Shown: in pieces, positions 33,187-42,790 of the stretch
Numbering within the stretch: the stretch's first letter is position 1
Layout: every line of letters starts with the position of its first letter
From: Cyclobacteriaceae bacterium
Lineage (GTDB): Bacteria > Bacteroidota > Bacteroidia > Cytophagales > Cyclobacteriaceae
Assembly: GCA_028285445.1 (NCBI GenBank)
Contig: JANQPQ010000056.1
Location: forward strand, 1 to 64,000
Length of the DNA: 64,000 bases
Reading direction: 5' to 3'
The notes under the pieces: generated by a model
Told to the model about the DNA's origin: nothing
Database searches by the model: none
Seen by the model: the letters and a program-made list of their open reading frames with translations, nothing else
Translations under genes and position numbers: made by a program

Positions 33187-34821
33187 ATGAAAAACTATTC
33201 GACGAAACTGATGCTAATAATGCTGTTTGCCGGTTTCATCTCCTGTCAAAATTCTAAGGAAGAGCAAAAACAAGTTGAAGCTGGGAAAGCTCTGGGTGAA
33301 GTAGACTTGCAGGTTACCGGCAATACGCAGGCAGTAAGCCATTTTATGACTGGCCTGCTTCATCTGCATAGCTTTGAATACGTTGATGCAAGAGAAGCGT
33401 TCCTGGAAGCACAAAAAACGGATCCATCGATGGTGATGGCGTACTGGGGAGAAGCAATGACCCATAATCACCCGCTATGGTCTCAGCAGAATTATGAAAG
33501 CGCTACAAAGGCATTAAATAAACTGGGCGAATCAAAAGATGTTCGTTTAGGAAAGGCTCAAACCGATCTGGAAAAAGATCTATTGCAGGGCGTGGAGATA
33601 TTATTTGGTAGTGGAGAGAAGACTGAAAGGGACGACCTCTATGCCCGGCATATGGCCTCTCTTTATGAGAAATACCCTGATAATAACGAAGTGGCTGCAT
33701 TTTATGCGCTGTCATTACTGGGGTCTGTAGAGACGGGGCGAGACTATGAGATATATGGTAAGGGGGCTGTGATTGCTCAAGGCATTCTTAGTGAAAACCC
33801 GCAACATCCTGGCGCGCTTCACTACCTTATCCATTCTTATGATGACCCAGACCATGCCTCATTAGCATTGGAAGCCGCTAACAACTACTCAAAGGTAGCT
33901 CCAGACGCTGGACATGCATTACATATGCCATCGCACATTTATGTCGCCATGGGTATGTGGGATGAGGTTATATCCTCTAACATAGCTTCCTACGAAGCAA
34001 GACTAAAGAAGATTGAAAGGAAGGGTCTTAACCCGATATCTGCCAGAAACTTCCACGCCTACCATTGGCTACTTTATGGCTATTTGCAAACTAACCAGTT
34101 CGATAATGCCAAGGAGATAATGAATAACATGAAGGAATTCAGCGTGGATGCGAAGAGTACAGGCCTACGGTATTATGCAATTGAAATGAAGGGGGCTTAC
34201 CTGGCAGCTACTAATGACTATACAGGTGATTACTCCGGTATTCAGGTAAATACCGAAGACCTCAATGTGCAATCCCAGGCCTCTCAGCTCTTTCTTGATG
34301 GTATGCAAGCAGTTAGTACTGAAGATACAGAGGCAATAGCAAATGTTATCGCGGCCATTGACGCCAAGATAGCTGCGGCAGCCACGAAACTTGCCACCAA
34401 GGGTATTACTGTTTGCAGTGCAACTGGTTTCGCAGCACGAACACCTGACCAAAATGACATCAATTCAGCAACCGTAATGTTGATGGAGTTAAAGGCTGAG
34501 TTGGCCGTTATCAATGGTAATCAGGCTGAAGCTGAAGAATGGTTAAAAGCTGCAGTGGCACTAGAAGAAGATATCTCTTACGACTTCGGGCCACCATCTA
34601 TTTTCTACCCCAGCTATGAAGTATACGGTGACTGGCTTGTTACCCAAGGACGGGCTAAGGAGGCGCTACCTCTTTTTGATAAGGCCCTTGAGAAGGGACC
34701 CAACAGGATACAAGCATTGGAAGGCAAGTTGGCAGCAGCGAAAGCACTTAACGACGCGGCCTTGGCTCAAGAGTTACAAAACCAAATCAACAACCGTAAT
34801 CCTCAGCATGCCTCCTCCTAG
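33187..34821 (+). CDS. TPR-rich lipoprotein
   Basis: A 544-residue protein with a lipobox (LIMLFAGFISC). It is helical throughout with TPR-like repeats: YVDAREAFLEAQKTDPSMVM, then HLIHSYDDPDHASLALEAAN, LHMPSHIYVAMGMWDEVISS, and a C-terminal GRAKEALPLFDKALEKGPNR. The HMPSHIYVAMGMW block is a recurring feature of a family of secreted TPR proteins in Bacteroidota and other phyla. Probable periplasmic scaffold. It is divergent from the M55 peptidase operon. Confidence 0.85.
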   Translation: MKNYSTKLMLIMLFAGFISCQNSKEEQKQVEAGKALGEVDLQVTGNTQAVSHFMTGLLHLHSFEYVDAREAFLEAQKTDPSMVMAYWGEAMTHNHPLWSQQNYESATKALNKLGESKDVRLGKAQTDLEKDLLQGVEILFGSGEKTERDDLYARHMASLYEKYPDNNEVAAFYALSLLGSVETGRDYEIYGKGAVIAQGILSENPQHPGALHYLIHSYDDPDHASLALEAANNYSKVAPDAGHALHMPSHIYVAMGMWDEVISSNIASYEARLKKIERKGLNPISARNFHAYHWLLYGYLQTNQFDNAKEIMNNMKEFSVDAKSTGLRYYAIEMKGAYLAATNDYTGDYSGIQVNTEDLNVQSQASQLFLDGMQAVSTEDTEAIANVIAAIDAKIAAAATKLATKGITVCSATGFAARTPDQNDINSATVMLMELKAELAVINGNQAEAEEWLKAAVALEEDISYDFGPPSIFYPSYEVYGDWLVTQGRAKEALPLFDKALEKGPNRIQALEGKLAAAKALNDAALAQELQNQINNRNPQHASS

Positions 34822-35135
34822 ATTTCAGAATTTAAATCTGTGATACTGTCAATTCCGTTGGTTGACTGGTCACCATTAGATTCTGTTTAGTAAAGAGGTA
34901 CATGTTGGAGAAGCAATGTGAATGTTAGGCCATAAAAAAAGCTGGAAATTCCAGCCGCTTTGAGACTTCTTATTGCTAAGCCTCGTCGCGATGATCAGTT
35001 CATGTTATTTATCACCGCTTTTACTTGGCAGTAGGCTTTGCTACTGTTTTCTATATAAAGTATACGGAACGAGGAATTGCCGGTTATAAATAATAGATGA
35101 AGTTTATGTTAAGACCGTATTAACGGAACTAGCTA
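34822..35135. other. 314-bp convergent gap: terminators and possible 3' untranslated region
   Basis: The stretch lies between the ends of the TPR and PKD lipoprotein genes. It holds a minus-strand terminator (34934-34955) and a second hairpin at 35029-35046 (CAGTAG-N6-CTACTG followed by TTTTCT on the plus strand). No open frame of interest was seen. Confidence 0.5.
34934..34955 (-). terminator. rho-independent terminator on the minus strand
   Basis: The stem GCTGGAA-A-TTCCAGC at 34941-34955 is followed on the minus strand by seven Ts (34940-34934). It would end the transcript of the PKD lipoprotein gene, leaving an untranslated tail of about 180 bases. Confidence 0.6.
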
Positions 35136-36503
35136 CTAATTGAGCACTACGCCATCAGCAGAAATATTTACAAGTTTCACCTTAGAGGTAGTTATACCCG
35201 CATCGGTTTGACTAACCGCCAAAAGTGCAATAATGCCGTTCTGACTCTCAACTATGGAAATTACGGCTGAATTTTCTTGTGAGGATAACGCGCGTGTCCA
35301 GGCAATACTTCCATCTAAATTCAGTTTCATTATGGTAGCAAATTTACCGAGACCATTGGAGCCCCCAGCGCTGAGGTAAATCTGGTCGCCATTAGTGTAC
35401 AAGATATCCAGACCTCGCTCTTCTCCCAGCTCCACTTGCCCCATTACGGCGCCGCTGTTGTGTATATGGGCATATGCAGCCTCGCCCGTTAAAGATCCGG
35501 TAATAACTACTCCTGCTCCTGTGTAGTCGATTGCGCTGCCTAAATCATCCGCGCCGTTGCCATCACCAATGGTGGTTGACCAAAGTATGTTGCCATCTGT
35601 AGCAGTCTCGAATACCAATATGTCTCTTTCACCTGCTTCATCTAAATCGCCCACAACTGCAAAACCATCTGCGGTCGGCACAGCGCCCCTCACCTTGAAA
35701 CCAGAACCGGCCACCGCCAACTCCAATTCGTCTGTAGTTGCGCCAGCTGCCGATACAGTGACTTTATAGATCTTCTCATTTTGAGTCCCAAAAATTACCA
35801 AATTACCAGACTGATCTTCGGTAAATACTGCTGGCTCCAAAGATGATGTGTGGGTCCAATCCATTTGTCCTGTTGAGGAGAGTTTAATCACTTTGTAGGT
35901 ATCACCTGATGCAGTGTGATTAAAGTACAGCACATAAGAACCGCCATCGGCCGCATTAGCAATTCGTCTGGGAAAGTTGCCCAGGCCTGAAACCGTTGTA
36001 ATACTGGTAAATTCTTCCAATACGTCGTAAGAGGCATTTAACCTGGTCACAGTAAAATTGTTACCTGCGGCTTCCACAATATCGCTCAAAATCCAAAAGT
36101 CTGAACCATTGTCGGTGAGGCTAACCGGTTTTACGCCGGCAGTTCCTTCTGTAACCTCCAAAAGTTTGCCTATTCCTCCTTCAGAAAACGAAACCACAAT
36201 CGACGTCTGATTGCTATTACCCTGGGCATCAGTAGCCACCAACTCTACCCTGTTGTTCACTAGTTGCTGAAGAGTAAAGGATGGGTTTGCGTCCGTACTG
36301 GTACTGCCATCAGGAAAAGTCCAAAGTAGCGTTGCCGCATTCTCCGAGCAACTTGCAAACTGGGTGGGCTCTCCAAAAGTGCCAGCGGATACATCTTCAA
36401 TGCAAGCAATAACACCTCCTGGCTCATCTTCACTACAACTAATTGTTAAGGCAAAGAGTAGGACAATGGATACAAAGGATAAAGTTCGGACTTTGGAATA
36501 CAT
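35136..36503 (-). CDS. PKD-like lipoprotein with propeller-type repeats
   Basis: A 455-residue protein with a lipoprotein signal (LFALTISC, Cys near residue 23). Residues about 38-110 form a PKD-like domain (TLLWTFPDGSTSTDANPSFT). The rest is a repeating beta region that resembles propeller blades (KVIKLSSTGQMDWTHTSSLE, ATDGNILWSTTIGDGNGADD, MKLNLDGSIAWTRALSSQ). These are PQQ-like or delta-60-repeat-like blades of the kind seen in surface lipoproteins. No catalytic motif. It is 102 bp from the flotillin gene's stop, and both are on the minus strand. Confidence 0.8.
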   Translation of the reverse strand: MYSKVRTLSFVSIVLLFALTISCSEDEPGGVIACIEDVSAGTFGEPTQFASCSENAATLLWTFPDGSTSTDANPSFTLQQLVNNRVELVATDAQGNSNQTSIVVSFSEGGIGKLLEVTEGTAGVKPVSLTDNGSDFWILSDIVEAAGNNFTVTRLNASYDVLEEFTSITTVSGLGNFPRRIANAADGGSYVLYFNHTASGDTYKVIKLSSTGQMDWTHTSSLEPAVFTEDQSGNLVIFGTQNEKIYKVTVSAAGATTDELELAVAGSGFKVRGAVPTADGFAVVGDLDEAGERDILVFETATDGNILWSTTIGDGNGADDLGSAIDYTGAGVVITGSLTGEAAYAHIHNSGAVMGQVELGEERGLDILYTNGDQIYLSAGGSNGLGKFATIMKLNLDGSIAWTRALSSQENSAVISIVESQNGIIALLAVSQTDAGITTSKVKLVNISADGVVLN

Positions 36504-36605
36504 GACTTTAGGGATGATAATATCCCAGTTAAACGTCCGTCCATGCCAATTTGATCCGTTTTTGGAACAAATCCCGTATTTCGGGTGATATGATTGCCAG
36601 CTAAA

Positions 36606-38084
36606 CTAGGCCTTGTTGCCTCCGGTTTGATTACCCTTATCCTGACCAGGGTTATCTTTTTGCTTTGGGGCTGGTTTCTTTTGCGGCGCAATCTCCTTGT
36701 TTGGTGCACCTGAGGCCACACTGCCAAGATAATCTGGTAAGTCGAGTCCGGCCTGCTTAGCCAATTCATGAATTGGAGGCAAGGCCCCAATGAAATTCTT
36801 CAGGAAGGAGGTAGTGGAATTGTTACCATCGCCATTTCCGCCTGAATCCCAAACAGTGATCTTATCAATCTTCAAGTTGGCCAGCGCTTCAGTTTGTCTA
36901 CTAACCAAAGTATCAAGTTGCTCCAGAAGCAAAAGAGTGGCCGCCGATTTGCCATCACCACCACAGGCTTCAATAATTTCTTTATAACCTTTGGCTTTGG
37001 CATCAAGCAATTTTTCCATACCCTGGGCCTCCGCTTCAAATCTCATTAGCGTGGAGTCGGCCTCCCCTTTTGCTATATTCCTCAATTCCTCCGCCTTCGC
37101 TTCAGCCTCAATAATTTGCTTTTGTTTGTCAATTTGATTCTGAACAATCTCTTCTTTCTCTAATCGTTTGGTTTCAGATATTTTCTGCTCCTCCAGAATT
37201 GCCTGCATGGCCTGGGCCTTGGCTACTTCACTTTCGCGTTTGGCTTCAGCCTCTTTTTTGGCCAGTTCTGCATTAGACATGGCCTCAAGTGCCTTTGATT
37301 GGTTTTCACCGTCGATGGCTTCCGCCTCCAACTTTGCAATAGAAACTCTTTTCTTGGCCTCAGCATCCTTAACACCCTCTTCTGATTGCGCCAATTCCAC
37401 AGAAACCTGCACATCTTTCTCTCGCACCGCCTTGGCCTCACCCATGGAACCTGAGGCTTCCTGTTCTGCCACCTCTACCTTCGCCTTATTCACAGCCTCG
37501 GCTGCAGCCTTTTTACCAATGGCTTCTATATAACCAGATTCATCAGTAATATCCTTGATGTTTACATTGATCAATTCCAAACCAATTTTATTAAGTTCGG
37601 ACGCGACGTGCTTATTGATAAGTTGAAGGAACTGCTCCCGATCCTTGTTAATCTCTTCAATTGAGAGAGTGGCAATTACTAATCTCAGCTGGCCGATTAT
37701 AATATCCAACGCCTGCGCTTTTACTTCGTCCTCGTCAAGCTCTAGCAACCTTTCAGCAGCGTTGAGCATTATGCCCTCCTGCGTGCTAATCCCTACGGTG
37801 AACGTACTGGGTGTATTTATGCGAATATTCTGCTTTGACAAAGCCCCTCTTAGGTCGATCTCAATTGGAATAGGGTTTAGATTTAGAAATGAATAATCCT
37901 GAATAATGGGAAGAATAAAGGCGCCGCCACCGTGCACACATCTGGCGCTTTTTGCTCCTCCTACTTTTCCGAATACGACCAATATTTTGTTTGAAGGACA
38001 ACGCTTATACCTTGAGATGAAAATGATCAGTAGCAGCACAAATACCACTACTACCACGCCGACAATACTTGATAAGAATTCCAT
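36606..38084 (-). CDS. flotillin-like SPFH protein
   Basis: A 492-residue protein with an N-terminal membrane helix (about 6-25), the SPFH/band-7 domain (PSNKILVVFGKVGG, ERLLELDEDEVKAQALDIII, LINVNIKDITD) and a long alanine/glutamate coiled coil (about 200-390, many EA repeats). The C-terminal region (ANLKIDKITVWDSGGNGDG, LPPIHELAKQAGLDLPDYLG) matches bacterial flotillins (FloT/YuaG). It organises membrane microdomains. The NfeD-type gene lies 16 bp upstream, the same arrangement as yuaF-floT of Bacillus subtilis. Confidence 0.93.
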   Translation of the reverse strand: MEFLSSIVGVVVVVFVLLLIIFISRYKRCPSNKILVVFGKVGGAKSARCVHGGGAFILPIIQDYSFLNLNPIPIEIDLRGALSKQNIRINTPSTFTVGISTQEGIMLNAAERLLELDEDEVKAQALDIIIGQLRLVIATLSIEEINKDREQFLQLINKHVASELNKIGLELINVNIKDITDESGYIEAIGKKAAAEAVNKAKVEVAEQEASGSMGEAKAVREKDVQVSVELAQSEEGVKDAEAKKRVSIAKLEAEAIDGENQSKALEAMSNAELAKKEAEAKRESEVAKAQAMQAILEEQKISETKRLEKEEIVQNQIDKQKQIIEAEAKAEELRNIAKGEADSTLMRFEAEAQGMEKLLDAKAKGYKEIIEACGGDGKSAATLLLLEQLDTLVSRQTEALANLKIDKITVWDSGGNGDGNNSTTSFLKNFIGALPPIHELAKQAGLDLPDYLGSVASGAPNKEIAPQKKPAPKQKDNPGQDKGNQTGGNKA

Positions 38085-38100
38085 AGTTGAGCTTTATAGT

Positions 38101-38622
38101 TTAGGATTCATCATAAGGCTCCACCACCAGTCGATTTTCTTCGATGTCAAAAACGATGACCGTAGTACCGGTTTTGATCTTTTCTCCCGGGGTGATAGCA
38201 TATAGAGTCTTGAGTCTTCCCTGAATTGTTATTTGAATTTGGCCAGGATCGGATTTGTTCCCTGGTATCTCCAGGTAAACTGTTCCTACCTTACCTATTG
38301 CATTACTTAGTTGAATGTTACCCTGCGATTCCCAACCTTTCAATTTCCTCAAAAGAAAAATACTGCCAACATAAGCCAGCAATCCAACGAATACCGACAG
38401 CGCTAAAACTGTCCACTGAGCCATCGAAGTGGATTGGTTGGCCAGATAGCCCGTCCAGCTACCTACACAAACAAATGCTACCAGTGAATTAAAGGAAAAG
38501 GCATCCCCGAAGGCGTCAATATCAAGTTCATCCACATCTACCCCTATCAGGCTAAGCACAACCAGAATGACTAGAATAACGCTGGAGATAACTGCAAGGA
38601 GCCAATAAGTTTCTACACCCAT
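38101..38622 (-). CDS. NfeD-like (YuaF-type) membrane protein
   Basis: A 173-residue protein with three hydrophobic segments (about 8-25, 48-62 and 70-90) and a C-terminal OB-fold typical of NfeD (GKVGTVYLEIPGNKSDPGQI, TGTTVIVFDIEENRLVVEP). It is the partner normally encoded beside flotillin and is thought to help organise it in the membrane. It is the first gene of the two-gene unit. Confidence 0.9.
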   Translation of the reverse strand: MGVETYWLLAVISSVILVILVVLSLIGVDVDELDIDAFGDAFSFNSLVAFVCVGSWTGYLANQSTSMAQWTVLALSVFVGLLAYVGSIFLLRKLKGWESQGNIQLSNAIGKVGTVYLEIPGNKSDPGQIQITIQGRLKTLYAITPGEKIKTGTTVIVFDIEENRLVVEPYDES

Positions 38623-38748
38623 TAGTTAAGTTTAAAATGAATTGAAATTTAACGAATAGGTTCGATACTTCTTGATTCTTAAGAAGAAATTAGGCAAAAC
38701 AACCGGCAATGGCAGTTACCGGATTGCAGCGGCATGTAGAGATAGCTT

Positions 38749-41370
38749 TTACTCCTCCGTCTTGCCCTCCTCCGATGGTTGGCCGGCTTCCATTAAAGCA
38801 TTGAAAAATAACTTATACGTACCCCTTGGTTGTCCTCTGAATTGGGGCCTAAACCCAAACAGAACGATGTTGCCTTCTCCCATTGGCACGTTAACCATGG
38901 CAGCCTTGTTAGCTAAGTATCGCTTTTCACCCAAGGCCCACCCGCTCATTAGAATATTGTTTTTGGCATAGCGGGCCACTACTTCAACATCAGGTCTGGG
39001 AGCGTCAGGAAGATCTGTAAGCCCACCCTCTCCTTTCTTGGACAGCCTTACAAGTTCAAATGCCCTGCTTCGAACAAAATTAGCAGCTGTCTCAGGCTCC
39101 ATGCCAGCAGCCAGTGCGTGTTCAGTATCCATGTTTATCCTTACCAAAGAACCTGGAATAAAGAAACTTCTGGAAGAAGTACCTGCTACTGCATTTCTAA
39201 GAGGAAGCCCAAATTGAGCGATAACAAAATCAGAAGCCGCATCTAAAGCCACCAATGTTCCCCCATTGTTCACGAAGTTTTTAAGCGAAAGCGTGCCATC
39301 CAAGCCGATACCTCCCGTATACTGCTCTGGCATTGTATTGGGGCGGTGGCCATTAAGAATGCTACTCGAGCCTTGATGTGGAAGAATAATTGCATGATAC
39401 TTGGAAAGGTCTCCTTTGATGTCAGCGTTGTGTAATGTATCCAGGTCGAATTCGTATTCTCTCAGTAGCCAGCGTGTCCAACCTTCATCCATATTGGCTA
39501 CCCACGATTTATAGATACCAATTTTGAGGTTTGGAACTGGGCGACAATTAGCCGGCTTACTGGAAATAGCCTCAAAGTTGATCCCCATTTCACTAGAAAG
39601 GTCATTCACCAATTTTTTGGTGTTGTCATCTGTACCTTCAATCACAAATGCGCCTTTTCCATGGCCAAAATCTGCACTAGAACGATAAACCGTGGCTCCT
39701 GACTTAAGCAACCTGTTAACCGCATGGAATGTATAGTTGTATCTGCTCGGCAATACGTAGCCATAGTTCCCCTTCCCATTTACCTCGCCAGCGGTAACTG
39801 CTACCTGGCCGGCTATCTTTTCTGTTCTTACCTGGAATGCCTCATCGTAGCGGTCTACCTGTACTCCCATCTGCATGGGCAAAGTCCAGCCGGCAAGATC
39901 GTATGGAGTCACCGGCTGACCGTTTCGCCTTCGATCCGGATATTCCTGCTTCTCGAGTAAATCCAACAAATAAGGACGAAATGGCTGCGCACCTTTAATT
40001 ACATAAGATCCTTTGCTGTAACTATTGTCGCCCACTTTAAAATCGCGAGTGGCTTGTTCAATCTCTATACCTCCAATTTGAAGTATGTTCACCAGGCTTC
40101 TTTCTTCCCCTTGATTCCATTGTTTGGAAGGAATTACATAAGCGTAGGGTCCGCCATTCTCCGATGCCTCAATGGCATCCCTACCCATTTGATAAATATT
40201 GTATAAAAAATGCTCTTTGCGGTCAGCTGCAAGTCTTATTGTAGCCATGGAAGCGGTGATCATGTAGCTTACTGGCTGGCTAAAGGTTGATTTCCCTCCT
40301 TCCCACGGATACGGGTAGAAAACATTGGTTCCATTGACTGGGTGTCCACCTCCTCTACGTCCTGCAATGTTCCTGGGTATAGAATCCGGATCGTAGTAAC
40401 GTGGAGATGCGGAAGCATGGGAAGTTTCGGTAAGGATACCCACCATATTGTGGAAATAAGGCACTGTACGCATACCTCCATTCCACCACATGCTATAAAT
40501 AACCCTGGAAACTGCACCACTCATTTTCTTCATTGCAAACCGGTTTGCCATAGCGGTTCCCACCATGTTCACTGCAGTGGTTACTCCAGGGTGAATGCGC
40601 GGATTAACCGGATCGGCAAAAGGAGGAATAAATATCCTAGTCCACGCTGGGCCCGTTTGGTGATGGTTGTAGACAATTTGCGGATACCACTCATTATAGA
40701 GTGTATTAGTAACTGCCTTCGACTCCGGCATATTATTCATAAACCAATCCCTGTTGTTATCGTGCCCAACAAACCAGTGATAAAGCCAAGGTGGCCTGGT
40801 GGTTTCATAAGCCGTACCAAGGTTGCGCTTATACCAGGATGCAACAATATCCAATCCATCGGGATTCATCACTGGCATTAGCAATACAATAGTGTTTTCC
40901 CTGATATGCTGCATCTCACTAGACTCCTCGGTGACCAACCGATGCGCGAGCAGCGGTGTCATTTGTGCCCCGGCAACTTCTGTTGCATGCAGCCCCCCAT
41001 CAACCCAAACGATGGCCTTACCAGATTTGGCAAGCTGCTGAGCAGTGGCATCATCTATCCGGGCACGGGCTAGTTGTTCACTAGTACTCCGATATTGCTC
41101 CAACTTGCTGAGGTTATCTTCTGAAGAAATGAACATCAGCAAAAGTGGTTGACCCAAAACTGACTTTCCTATTTCTTTCATCATCACCCTGTCACTGGCC
41201 TCATCCAGCTTGGTAAAATAATCTACCATCTGGCCATAATCGGCAAGTTTGTAGTCGTCGCCCGGCGTAAAGCCAAATACATCTTTTGGGTGTGGAATCT
41301 GGGCAAAGGCACTTCCTATTGATAACAAAGTTGCAATGGCGGCCGAAAGCAATCTGGTTGGGGTCATCAT
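38749..41370 (-). CDS. secreted M14-family metallocarboxypeptidase
   Basis: The ATG at 41370 begins MTPTRLLSAAIATLLSIGSA, a normal signal peptide; longer starts (ATG at 41367 next to it, 41424 upstream) are open but less likely. The mature protein has the M14 zinc motif HATE (GGLHATEVAG), the third ligand region YNHHQTGPAW, and the catalytic glutamate region ILTETSHASA. It is about 870 residues, longer than the usual 300-400, with a large C-terminal region containing a class I glutamine-amidotransferase-like fold (YHAIILPHQGSSSILNG). This is typical of secreted M14 peptidases of Bacteroidota. It likely cleaves peptides outside the cell. Confidence 0.88.
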   Translation of the reverse strand: MMTPTRLLSAAIATLLSIGSAFAQIPHPKDVFGFTPGDDYKLADYGQMVDYFTKLDEASDRVMMKEIGKSVLGQPLLLMFISSEDNLSKLEQYRSTSEQLARARIDDATAQQLAKSGKAIVWVDGGLHATEVAGAQMTPLLAHRLVTEESSEMQHIRENTIVLLMPVMNPDGLDIVASWYKRNLGTAYETTRPPWLYHWFVGHDNNRDWFMNNMPESKAVTNTLYNEWYPQIVYNHHQTGPAWTRIFIPPFADPVNPRIHPGVTTAVNMVGTAMANRFAMKKMSGAVSRVIYSMWWNGGMRTVPYFHNMVGILTETSHASASPRYYDPDSIPRNIAGRRGGGHPVNGTNVFYPYPWEGGKSTFSQPVSYMITASMATIRLAADRKEHFLYNIYQMGRDAIEASENGGPYAYVIPSKQWNQGEERSLVNILQIGGIEIEQATRDFKVGDNSYSKGSYVIKGAQPFRPYLLDLLEKQEYPDRRRNGQPVTPYDLAGWTLPMQMGVQVDRYDEAFQVRTEKIAGQVAVTAGEVNGKGNYGYVLPSRYNYTFHAVNRLLKSGATVYRSSADFGHGKGAFVIEGTDDNTKKLVNDLSSEMGINFEAISSKPANCRPVPNLKIGIYKSWVANMDEGWTRWLLREYEFDLDTLHNADIKGDLSKYHAIILPHQGSSSILNGHRPNTMPEQYTGGIGLDGTLSLKNFVNNGGTLVALDAASDFVIAQFGLPLRNAVAGTSSRSFFIPGSLVRINMDTEHALAAGMEPETAANFVRSRAFELVRLSKKGEGGLTDLPDAPRPDVEVVARYAKNNILMSGWALGEKRYLANKAAMVNVPMGEGNIVLFGFRPQFRGQPRGTYKLFFNALMEAGQPSEEGKTEE

Positions 41371-41503
41371 TTTCGTCAAGATTTTGGATTGGATTGTATT
41401 TCTAATATAGACGTTAATTGCCAATTGTGTTGGCTGCCAAAATGGTTATTTGAGGAACGGTAAATACATAATATTTCCTACTTTGGATATCAGCTACTTT
41501 GCC

Positions 41504-42172
41504 ATGAAAGAAACCATACAATTCCTTAAGAAACTTAGCCGCAATAACAACAGAGAGTGGTTTCAGGCCAACAAGCATCTCTATGAAAAATCCCACAAGC
41601 AAATGTTGTCATTTGCGGAAGACTTGATCGGCGAAATGAACAAACATGACCAGATTGAAACTAGCCCCGGTCGTAGTTTATTTCGCATTTACCGGGATGT
41701 TAGGTTTGGAAAAGACAAAACACCATACAAAACAAATTGGGCTGGCAGGATGCAGCGGGCCACAGCACAGCTGCGAGGCGGCTATTATTACCAAATTGGT
41801 TACGAGAGCTCATTCGTCATGGGTGGATTTTTTGGGCCAAATGCACAGGATATGCTACACATCAGAAAGCAAATCGCCTCTGACTCAGTAACCCTGCGAA
41901 GCGTGATTAATTCAAAGCAGTTTGGTAAGTATTTTGGCACCCTGCGGGGAGAGCAATTGAAAACCGCTCCCAAAGGGTTCGAACGTGACCATCCTGACAT
42001 CGATCTACTCCGGTATAAGCAGCTATTAGTAAGGCATGACTTCTCGCAGGCAGAGGTGGAGTCAAAGGACTTCCCAAGGAAGATGACAATTGTATTCAGG
42101 CAAATGCGGCCATTTTTTGATTATATGAGCGAAATCCTCACAACCGATTTGAATGGAGAATCACTTTTGTAG
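41504..42172 (+). CDS. DUF2461 family protein
   Basis: An ATG at 41504 gives 222 residues starting MKETIQFLKKLSRNNNREWF; an upstream ATG at 41450 is in frame but gives no family extension. Family features are NREWFQANKHLYEKS at the start, RIYRDVRFGKDKTPYKTN, YYYQIGYESSFVMGGFFGP and a final FDYMSEILTT. Cytosolic. Function of the family is not known. Confidence 0.9.
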   Translation: MKETIQFLKKLSRNNNREWFQANKHLYEKSHKQMLSFAEDLIGEMNKHDQIETSPGRSLFRIYRDVRFGKDKTPYKTNWAGRMQRATAQLRGGYYYQIGYESSFVMGGFFGPNAQDMLHIRKQIASDSVTLRSVINSKQFGKYFGTLRGEQLKTAPKGFERDHPDIDLLRYKQLLVRHDFSQAEVESKDFPRKMTIVFRQMRPFFDYMSEILTTDLNGESLL

Positions 42173-42198
42173 AGGATCTATATTAGTTAACTTTCAAT

Positions 42199-42669
42199 AT
42201 GAGTGACTCAAAGCCCTTATCATTTAAAATAGAATCCACCTTCCCACTAAATTTTATTCTGGTTGGATTGGTAGGTATTGCCGGTGGTCTAGTATTAACA
42301 CTGGAAGGCCCGATTGTAATTGGCATCCCCGTGTTACTGATTTCAGCTGCTGTAGTAACAACCCAACGCGGTACCAGTATTAATACCGAAAAGAGGTTTA
42401 TAAAGAGATTTACGTCAGTGCTAGGTTTGAAAGTTGGCAAGAAAGAGAGTTACGACAATATTCATGAACTTCGAATAAAGGAACAGAAAATGAGCCAGAC
42501 CATGAACTCGCGCGGAAGTTCCACCACCATCCGATACACGATGTACAATGCTTACCTAATTACGGATGATGACTCTATTTTACTCGGGGGCAATAAGAAG
42601 AAAGATAAGGTGGTGAAGCGTATGACAAAGGCCGCTGATAACCTGGGGGTGCCGTTAGTAGTTGAGTAG
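42199..42669 (+). CDS. small membrane protein of unknown function
   Basis: A 156-residue protein. Two close hydrophobic segments (about 20-38 and 40-58, LNFILVGLVGIAGGLVLTLE) follow a short cytosolic start. The rest is a soluble part with strands (RIKEQKMSQTMNSRGSSTTI, YNAYLITDDDSILLGGNKKK). No motif recognised. It follows the DUF2461 gene by 26 bp on the same strand. Confidence 0.7.
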   Translation: MSDSKPLSFKIESTFPLNFILVGLVGIAGGLVLTLEGPIVIGIPVLLISAAVVTTQRGTSINTEKRFIKRFTSVLGLKVGKKESYDNIHELRIKEQKMSQTMNSRGSSTTIRYTMYNAYLITDDDSILLGGNKKKDKVVKRMTKAADNLGVPLVVE

Positions 42670-42683
42670 TATATGCGGGTAGG

Positions 42684-42778
42684 GAGAGATTCCTGCCTTT
42701 GCTATATAGACAACCCAGAACTTGTACCCAACAAACGTAAGCCCCTGGTTCGCAAAGGGAGGCGATCAGGAATCTCTC
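42684..42778. repeat. convergent-gap hairpin element
   Basis: A two-part hairpin. The outer arms GAGAGATTCCTG (42684-42695) and CAGGAATCTCTC (42767-42778) pair perfectly over 12 bp. The inner arms CCTTTGC (42696-42702) and GCAAAGG (42752-42758) pair over 7 bp, with an eight-base bulge on the right side and a loop of 49 bases. There is no T-run, so it is not a typical terminator. It sits in the gap between convergent genes and shares sequence blocks with the hairpin at 23819-23890. Confidence 0.45.
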
Positions 42779-42790
42779 AAATCCAGCTGC

